Notes under the pieces: model-generated | Databases searched by the model: none | Told to the model about the DNA's origin: nothing | Seen by the model: only the letters and a program-made list of their open reading frames with translations | Source: a virus | Strand: one strand, 5' to 3' | Virus record (IMG/VR): IMGVR_UViG_3300009164_000301 | Span: 1-26,931 of that record | Length of the DNA: 26,931 nucleotides | In this document: positions 22,119-26,931 of the stretch, in pieces | How positions within the stretch are numbered: position 1 is the first letter of the stretch | Layout: every line of letters starts with the position of its first letter | Position numbers and translations under genes: made by a program

Positions 22119-23081
22119 ATGGCAGATACATTTATTCCACCTGAGAGTGTGGCTCGCAATGCGAGCATGGCACTTGAAGTACGGGACAGCAAGCCTGACA
22201 GCGAAAAAGGCATGACGGCAGTGGGACTTGCACGAGCGAATCAACTCGCCAATCGTGAGCCTATCAGCCTTGAAACCGTTCAACGAATGGCTTCATACTT
22301 TGCCCGTCACGAGGTAGACAAAGAAGGTTCTACATGGAACGAGAAGGGAAAAGGATGGCAGGCATGGCACGGCTGGGGCGGTGATGAAGGACGTGATTGG
22401 GCAATAGAAGTATTAAAGGAAAATAACATGAGTGAAGTAAAGAGTTTGGACTCGTTTAATCCACGTCAGCGTATGATTGCTTCTGCATTAGTGGAAGTAA
22501 CTCATGAGTCAGGTAAGTTTAATTGGGGTATTGGTGCGGATGGCGCACACTACGTACCTGCTTCTGGTAATCCATTTCTTGCAAACAACATCAAGTGTGG
22601 TGAATGTATTTTCTATCAACCCGAAGGTGCGTGTGCAATTGTTGAAGGCGTGATTGAACCAGAAGCAGTGTGTAAGTTTTGGACGATTCCTGAAAATGAA
22701 ATCATTCAAGAAATGGCAGTTGTAGAAGATGTTGCTCCAATGGATATGCCAATGGATGCACCTATGGAGGATATGTATATGGACGAGATGAAAGTAACCC
22801 TATCAACCGCTGAACGGGATGCATTGCCTGATGAAGACTTTGCAATTCCGTCAAGTCGCAACTTTCCAATTAACAGCCCTGTTGCTGTTAGCGATGCGGT
22901 GTCAAGTTGGGGTCGGTACGAGGGAGATGTAACATTTGAAACCTTTAAGCAGAATCTAATCAAGATTGCACTGCGAAAAGGTGACGACTACGTTGCAGCT
23001 TTGCCACGGTCTTGGCAGGATGAAATGAACCGAAAGATTTCGACTATCGCAGAGTATTATCTTCGATTGCTTGACAAGTAG
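22119..23081 (+). CDS. Multidomain head-associated protein with a four-cysteine (HiPIP-like) domain
   Basis: A 320-aa protein from ATG 22119, with AAGGAG 7 nt ahead. Residues 18-100 carry a short domain seen in assorted phage structural proteins (GLARANQLANREPISLETVQRM, split, then FARHE and WGGDEGRDWA). Residues about 155-190 contain C160, C163, C172 and C185 in the spacing of high-potential iron-sulphur-like proteins (CGEC, then ACAIVEGVIEPEAVCKFW). A Met- and Asp-rich linker at 199-224 leads to a C-terminal domain with DALPDEDFAIPSSRNFPI. An in-frame ATG at 22428, with AAAGGA 7 nt ahead, could start a shorter form at residue 104. Its place before the protease suggests an inner-head or scaffold role, but that is inference. 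Confidence 0.75.
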   Translation: MADTFIPPESVARNASMALEVRDSKPDSEKGMTAVGLARANQLANREPISLETVQRMASYFARHEVDKEGSTWNEKGKGWQAWHGWGGDEGRDWAIEVLKENNMSEVKSLDSFNPRQRMIASALVEVTHESGKFNWGIGADGAHYVPASGNPFLANNIKCGECIFYQPEGACAIVEGVIEPEAVCKFWTIPENEIIQEMAVVEDVAPMDMPMDAPMEDMYMDEMKVTLSTAERDALPDEDFAIPSSRNFPINSPVAVSDAVSSWGRYEGDVTFETFKQNLIKIALRKGDDYVAALPRSWQDEMNRKISTIAEYYLRLLDK

Positions 23082-23089
23082 CGTATAAT
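23071..23089 (+). promoter_or_regulatory. Late promoter-like element L3 (TTGACA-N7-TATAAT)
   Basis: TTGACA (23071-23076), 7 bases, TATAAT (23084-23089), partly within the end of the previous gene and just ahead of the protease-capsid gene. There is no -35 at normal distance. ATAGTA and TACTAT (23091-23096, 23102-23107) flank the ribosome site GGAGG in a possible hairpin. A separate promoter here would raise capsid output. Confidence 0.65.
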
Positions 23090-23105
23090 AATAGTAGGAG
23101 GTACT

Positions 23106-24686
23106 ATGAACGATAGTACAATTTTTGTTGGTAGTGAAGTAAAGATGGTTGATGGATACACGATCAAGGGAACAGCCATTGTGTTTGGCGGACGTGACCT
23201 TGCGGGAGATTACTTCACCAAGGACACGGACTTAGGCGAAAGCCGTCCGTTCATCGGCATGCCTGTGTATTACGACCACGCCCTTGGTAATGAACGTAAC
23301 CAAATCGGAGTTGTCAAGCAATGGGAATCAACAGACGGGGGTATTGATGTTGAGATTGAACTCAGCAAACGATACCGCTATGTTGAGCAAGTGCTTGAAC
23401 TCGTCAAAAAGGGCGCAATAGGTTTGTCCACAGGCGCAGTTGGCAATACAGTTGTCCGTGAGAAAGGACAGCTTAAGCGGTGGGTTGTTGGCGAGTTATC
23501 GCTAACTACTACACCCTGTGAACCACGTACCGTAACGAGTGCGAAGGCGGTTGGTGCGGAAGCCCAACTTGACAGTACCGTTGGTAAAATAGACTCTAAT
23601 ATGGAATCAAAATTAGGAGATACCAAAATGTCAGTAGACAAAAACGAATTGAAGCAAGCATTGAATGAACTTGCTGGTGAGCCTGTAAATGGTGGAGGAG
23701 TTGTTATGCCCGCTTTTCAAGCACCGATGGTAAATACCATTAAATCGAGTTCACAAGATGAACTCAAGTCCGCTCAATTGCACTGGCTTCGCACGGGTAA
23801 GATGAATGATGCTACGACCAAGGCAATTATTCAAGAAGACACTGGTACTTGGGGTGTAACTGTTGCACACGATCTCCAACAGACCATCATTGGCAAGCGT
23901 GACGAAATGTCTATTCTCAGTCAATTGCCTGTAAATCGTGTCACTACTTCAAAAGAGTACTACGACATCAACACGGAAAACGCTAAAGCCTCGTTTGGTT
24001 TTGTCGCTGAAGGTTCGTCTGCTAACGAAAGCGAACCCACTGCCGCACAAGTATCAATTCGATTGTACAAAGCGTCGTTGATGATGAAGATTTCGAATGA
24101 AATTCTTGAAGATACTAGCAACAACTTGGAAGCGTATTTGACTGATGCGATTGCTCGTGCATACGCAGTCAACATTAACACTTACTTGATGACTGGTACG
24201 GGTTCGAGTCAGCCCTTTGGTGTCGTACCTCGTATCACCAACTCGGTTGCCTTAACTTCAACCACTGGTGTAAGCACTGCGAACGTCAATGACATCTTCT
24301 ACGGTTTGCCTCAGGCTTATCACGGTAACGACACTGGTTGGGCAATGCGTATCGGCACTCTTGGTGCAATTCGCGCCTTGACGGTATCTGGTGCATTTGC
24401 CTTCCAAGAAACGCCTGTTGGTTCGACCAATGGCGAGGAACGGCTTAAGTACCGCCCTGTTGCCATGACTGCTGGTGTAGCTGCAATGGCCGCAAGTGCC
24501 AAGTCGATTATCTTTGGTAATTGGCGTTACTTGAACTTCGTGGAACACACGAGTGGTCTTAAGATTTCACGTAACCCATACTTGTACGAAGCCACTGGCG
24601 AAACCGCTATCTTCGTAACCGCACGTTGGGGTTCAGACGTTAGCCAAGCCGAAGCCTTTATCCGTGGTACGAATCCTGCTACCTAG
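23106..24686 (+). CDS. Head maturation protease fused to HK97-fold major capsid protein
   Basis: One 526-aa chain from ATG 23106, with TAGGAGG just ahead. Residues 1-150 are a prohead protease (S78-like): GTAIVFGGRD, YYDH with catalytic His 58, GLSTGA with Ser 108, and GELSLTTTPCEP at 129-140. Residues from about 175 are a HK97-fold capsid protein: coil, then GTWGVTVAHDLQQTIIGKRD, SFGFVAEGSSANESEP, KISNEILEDTSNNLEAYL and MTGTGSSQPFGV. The protease would cut the capsid part free during maturation. An internal start at 23628 can also make capsid alone. Separate genes are the rule in such phages. Confidence 0.92.
   Translation: MNDSTIFVGSEVKMVDGYTIKGTAIVFGGRDLAGDYFTKDTDLGESRPFIGMPVYYDHALGNERNQIGVVKQWESTDGGIDVEIELSKRYRYVEQVLELVKKGAIGLSTGAVGNTVVREKGQLKRWVVGELSLTTTPCEPRTVTSAKAVGAEAQLDSTVGKIDSNMESKLGDTKMSVDKNELKQALNELAGEPVNGGGVVMPAFQAPMVNTIKSSSQDELKSAQLHWLRTGKMNDATTKAIIQEDTGTWGVTVAHDLQQTIIGKRDEMSILSQLPVNRVTTSKEYYDINTENAKASFGFVAEGSSANESEPTAAQVSIRLYKASLMMKISNEILEDTSNNLEAYLTDAIARAYAVNINTYLMTGTGSSQPFGVVPRITNSVALTSTTGVSTANVNDIFYGLPQAYHGNDTGWAMRIGTLGAIRALTVSGAFAFQETPVGSTNGEERLKYRPVAMTAGVAAMAASAKSIIFGNWRYLNFVEHTSGLKISRNPYLYEATGETAIFVTARWGSDVSQAEAFIRGTNPAT
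23628..24686 (+). CDS. Major capsid protein from an internal start (352 aa)
   Basis: ATG 23628 lies in frame inside the fusion gene (residue 175), 8 nt after AGGAG at 23615-23619, and falls in the linker between the two domains, where an N-terminus would be expected (MSVDKNELKQALNELAG). The product would be the complete capsid part with its N-terminal helical delta-like segment. It would give many more capsid than protease copies, as needed for a shell. The use of this start is inference; the signal is clear in the sequence. Confidence 0.65.
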   Translation: MSVDKNELKQALNELAGEPVNGGGVVMPAFQAPMVNTIKSSSQDELKSAQLHWLRTGKMNDATTKAIIQEDTGTWGVTVAHDLQQTIIGKRDEMSILSQLPVNRVTTSKEYYDINTENAKASFGFVAEGSSANESEPTAAQVSIRLYKASLMMKISNEILEDTSNNLEAYLTDAIARAYAVNINTYLMTGTGSSQPFGVVPRITNSVALTSTTGVSTANVNDIFYGLPQAYHGNDTGWAMRIGTLGAIRALTVSGAFAFQETPVGSTNGEERLKYRPVAMTAGVAAMAASAKSIIFGNWRYLNFVEHTSGLKISRNPYLYEATGETAIFVTARWGSDVSQAEAFIRGTNPAT

Positions 24687-24694
24687 GAGTAATT

Positions 24695-24895
24695 ATGCAG
24701 ATACGATTGATTGATACGAGTATTGCATACTTTGTAGACAATTCACTTCGGACTGCTAGTGAAGGGGAGGTCGTAACTGACCTCCCTGACAGCGATGCAC
24801 AACGATTGATTGACGCAGGGAATGCTGAGTTAGTCGAAGAACAACCACAAGAAGTCCAAGCCACCGTTACCAAACGTGGCAAGCGAGGTGCGTAA
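24695..24895 (+). CDS. Small head protein (66 aa)
   Basis: A short protein after the capsid gene, with TAGGAGT 6-7 nt before ATG 24695. The pattern GEVVTDLPDSDAQRLIDAGNAELVEE is common to small proteins following HK97-type capsid genes, and the end is basic (TKRGKRGA). Such proteins may decorate or help close the capsid, but its role is not established. It is followed without a gap by the connector gene. Confidence 0.75.
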   Translation: MQIRLIDTSIAYFVDNSLRTASEGEVVTDLPDSDAQRLIDAGNAELVEEQPQEVQATVTKRGKRGA

Positions 24896-25492
24896 ATGGC
24901 ATATGTAACAGCCGCAGAAATGCGTACATTTTTGGACATCACGTCTACTGATGACGATGCTATTTTCACCTCGCTTATTTCAGCAGCTAGTCGAGCGGTA
25001 AACAGCTACACCAATCGGGTGTTTGAATACGGTGCGGCTTCTATACGGAAATTCACTCCATTGAATTGGCGTGACAAGGGTAACATTCTAGACGACGGTC
25101 GCACGCTAATGTTTGACGAAGACTTGTGTGCATTGACTACTATTGTAAACGGCGACGGTAACACAATTCCTAGCACTGAATACTTTTTGATTGCACCGAA
25201 CAGTACGGTTTTTTACGGGGTGACACTTAAGTCACAATCACAATATATCTGGACGTATTCTACCTCGCCTGAACTTTCAGTTGAAATCACGGGCAAATGG
25301 TCTTATACCGAAACTTGTCCTGCTGACATTGCTTTAGCGGTCAAGATGCTTGTGAAGCACTTCTATACAGGACGTGCAGTGGGTTCTGACAGCGATAGGG
25401 ACGTATTGAGTGCGGATGGTGTAGTAATCGCCGCTTCTAAGATCCCTAGCACTGTAAAAACACTACTTCGCCCGTATGTGAAATACTCATGA
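24896..25492 (+). CDS. Head-tail connector (gp6-like)
   Basis: A 198-aa protein starting right after the previous stop. The N-terminal helical unit (YVTAAEMRTFLDI, then DDDAIFTSLISAASRAVNSYTNR) is the hallmark of gp6/YqbG-type connectors that add to the portal ring, and here it is followed by an inserted beta domain of about 90 residues, with the last helix set at LAVKMLVKHFY. It shares ATGA with the next gene. It caps the portal and joins it to the tail. Confidence 0.85.
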   Translation: MAYVTAAEMRTFLDITSTDDDAIFTSLISAASRAVNSYTNRVFEYGAASIRKFTPLNWRDKGNILDDGRTLMFDEDLCALTTIVNGDGNTIPSTEYFLIAPNSTVFYGVTLKSQSQYIWTYSTSPELSVEITGKWSYTETCPADIALAVKMLVKHFYTGRAVGSDSDRDVLSADGVVIAASKIPSTVKTLLRPYVKYS

Positions 25493-25941
25493 GTAGCAAT
25501 TTAATAGCAATCGTCAATGCAATCAAAGCATTGAGTGTAACCTATGACAGCAAGACGATTAGTGTACGTGACGGGTCTTCACTCGTACAAACTCCCAACA
25601 TTGCAGACCTGCCAATGCGAGTTATTAGCGCACAGGGTACTACAGGTGGTCAAGTAATACGAAAAACGCTTGGTGCATCACCCGTTATTAACTTTCGTTG
25701 GCAAATAAATGATATTCTCTTGGGGCAACAGGTTGGGTTGGGTCGTGGCGTTAAAGACCAAAGCACTGCACTGCTTACGTATGCTCAATCGTATGCACAG
25801 GCTGTTCGAGCATTGGTTACGAGTCAATGGCAAATAGAAGACGTGACAATATCGGTGGGCAATATTGAGTACCCTGAATCGTCAGGAACTCGTTATCATA
25901 GTGTTACGTGCGAGTTTTTAATTAAGGAAATTATTCAATAG
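25489..25941 (+). CDS. Tail terminator / completion protein
   Basis: A 150-aa protein whose ATG overlaps the connector stop. Front helix (LIAIVNAIKAL), strands around LPMRVISAQG, a long middle helix with ALLTYAQSYAQAVRALV, and a closing strand set (YHSVTCEFLIKEI) match the plan of tail-terminator proteins. It lies in the standard place between connector and tail tube. The family is assigned by layout. Confidence 0.65.
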   Translation: MSSNLIAIVNAIKALSVTYDSKTISVRDGSSLVQTPNIADLPMRVISAQGTTGGQVIRKTLGASPVINFRWQINDILLGQQVGLGRGVKDQSTALLTYAQSYAQAVRALVTSQWQIEDVTISVGNIEYPESSGTRYHSVTCEFLIKEIIQ

Positions 25942-25950
25942 GAGGGTCTA

Positions 25951-26394
25951 ATGGCTCAAACTTCTACGGCTACTACTACATCTGCTTCAGTTGTTGAAGT
26001 AAAGATTGGTTCAGGTTCATATGCCTCAATCGCAGGTTCAACCAACTCAATTGACAGCGTTACTATCGAACGAGTATCAGGTGGCAAGGGTACACTTGAC
26101 GGTGGCGAACAACTAATCTTGGCAGGTCGTCAAGTGGCAACCACTGTTACAGTTAATTGTTTATACACCGAAACTACTTCTGAGGCATTGAAACTTACAC
26201 TTGCAAGCATTAAAGCTGGTAATGTTTGCCAAGTGTTGTGGAAACCAGTTGGTTCAAGCGGTAAATCGTTTAATACTTCAGCAAATGGATACATCACTAA
26301 AGTTTCGCTTCCTGTATCTGATGCAGAAAAAGGTGAACCGTTAATGTTCTCATTTGACGTGTTGTGTGGTGGTATCGAAACTTCATACGTCTAA
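25951..26394 (+). CDS. Major tail protein, first paralogue
   Basis: A 147-aa protein with AGGAGG ahead of ATG 25951. It is beta-rich with VNCLYTETTSEALKLTL and a C...LW segment (VCQVLW), followed by LPVSDAEKGEPLMFSFDV, a common tail-tube ending pattern. The next gene is clearly its relative (shared NCLYTET, IKA, C and W, then LP...G-P-M-F). It probably forms the tail tube, alone or mixed with its partner. Confidence 0.78.
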   Translation: MAQTSTATTTSASVVEVKIGSGSYASIAGSTNSIDSVTIERVSGGKGTLDGGEQLILAGRQVATTVTVNCLYTETTSEALKLTLASIKAGNVCQVLWKPVGSSGKSFNTSANGYITKVSLPVSDAEKGEPLMFSFDVLCGGIETSYV

Positions 26395-26414
26395 ATTACT
26401 TAGGAGGTAATTAA

Positions 26415-26888
26415 ATGGCTCAGACTACAGGTAGTATTACGGGCGCACTTGGCAAGCTTGAAATCTCATTTGATGACGGTGCGACATTTGTGGATATTTC
26501 AGGATCAACGTCAAGTCTTGACGCAATTGAATACGCTCGTGCAAACGGAACGAAGGCAACCTTCCTAGGCGACTTTTCTATCGTCACGATTGGTAAGCAA
26601 ATCCCCACAATGATTACGATCAATTGTTTGTACACGGAAACTGCTGGCGAGGCGACTGCATTAGCGGTGGCAAACATCAAGGCAAACACTCCTTGTGATT
26701 TACGGTGGCAATATGCAGACATAACGGCAGTTGTTGGGGCAAAGTACTTGCAGTACATTACTCTTGGCAAAAGCCGTATTGTGAAAGCATCTTTGCCTGA
26801 AATTAATGCGGAATCAGGCGACCCTGCAATGTTAGCTTTCACTGTTAGCGCACCTGGGATTGACTACAGCGAAATCACCGTAGCGTAA
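26415..26888 (+). CDS. Major tail protein, second paralogue
   Basis: A 157-aa protein with AGGAGG ahead of ATG 26415. It matches the preceding one in its core (ITINCLYTETAGEATALAV, NIKANTPCDLRW) and in its end (ASLPEINAESGDPAMLAFTV), but differs at the N-terminus and in a loop before LGKSRI. The pair look like a tandem duplication. The gene's last 80 bases recur at 1-80 because the genome is circular. Late element L1 follows its stop. Confidence 0.8.
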   Translation: MAQTTGSITGALGKLEISFDDGATFVDISGSTSSLDAIEYARANGTKATFLGDFSIVTIGKQIPTMITINCLYTETAGEATALAVANIKANTPCDLRWQYADITAVVGAKYLQYITLGKSRIVKASLPEINAESGDPAMLAFTVSAPGIDYSEITVA

Positions 26889-26931
26889 AATCTTTGACAT
26901 GGATGGTATAATAAGTGGGTGGGAATATTTC
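26809..26931. repeat. Terminal direct repeat, right copy
   Basis: Identical to 1-123. It spans the end of the second tail-tube gene and element L1 (TTGACA 26894-26899, TATAAT 26907-26912). In the circular map it should be counted once. Confidence 0.92.

Noticed and set aside
1-26931. Integrase, attachment site, tRNA genes or insertion sequences
   Set aside because: I found no matching protein motifs, tRNA-like folds or terminal inverted repeats by reading both strands.

Overview
The window is the complete genome of a small tailed double-stranded DNA phage, read once round a circle. Bases 1-123 are repeated exactly at 26809-26931, giving a 26,808-bp unit. The join falls inside a late operon, at the end of the second of two tail-tube-like genes. 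Strong AGGAGG-type ribosome binding sites, sigma70-like promoters on the early strand and an XhlA-like lysis protein would suit a Gram-positive or related host, but nothing fixes the host. The long tape-measure gene, Dit-like and Tal-like genes and no sheath gene indicate a siphovirus. I see no integrase, recognisable repressor or tRNA, so a lytic lifestyle is likely; there is no DNA polymerase either, so replication probably borrows the host enzyme.

Layout. (1) The late + strand block starts at 15776, crosses the join and ends at 6493. It runs through lysis (amidase, three small membrane proteins), a metallophosphoesterase, terminase small and large subunits, portal fused to MuF, a connector-like protein, a multidomain head protein, protease fused to major capsid protein, a small head protein, connector, tail completion, two tail-tube paralogues, a frameshifted tail chaperone, tape measure, Dit, a baseplate protein, Tal and a jelly-roll tip protein. 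It ends in a strong hairpin terminator at 6507-6537. (2) The early - strand block runs from 15015 down to 6549. It holds a set of small unknown genes, a ribbon-helix-helix-like protein, an acidic-tailed putative DNA-binding protein, a 980-aa primase/SF3 helicase, a zinc-ribbon protein, a PD-(D/E)XK nuclease, dCTP deaminase and ThyX. (3) Between the divergent blocks, 15016-15775 has no gene. It holds an early promoter, eight exact copies of AATGGAAAT in both orientations, an AT-rich stretch, a second repeat family TT[TG]ACATAA, and a late promoter-like element. It is the best candidate for origin and control region.

The most notable observations are these. A complete programmed -1 frameshift signal lies in the tail chaperone gene: CCCAAAC, a 7-nt spacer, then a stem-loop. 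A recurring late element, TTGAC[AG]-N7-TATAAT, stands ahead of the lysis, capsid and tail chaperone genes and has no sigma70-spaced -35. Early promoters form a separate family, CTATTGACA-N16/17-TAYAATTGT. Nearly every predicted promoter runs straight into a short hairpin at the presumed 5' end of the RNA. The protease-capsid ORF and the head protein before it each contain an in-frame internal ATG with its own ribosome binding site at a domain boundary, so capsid protein may be made both fused and free.
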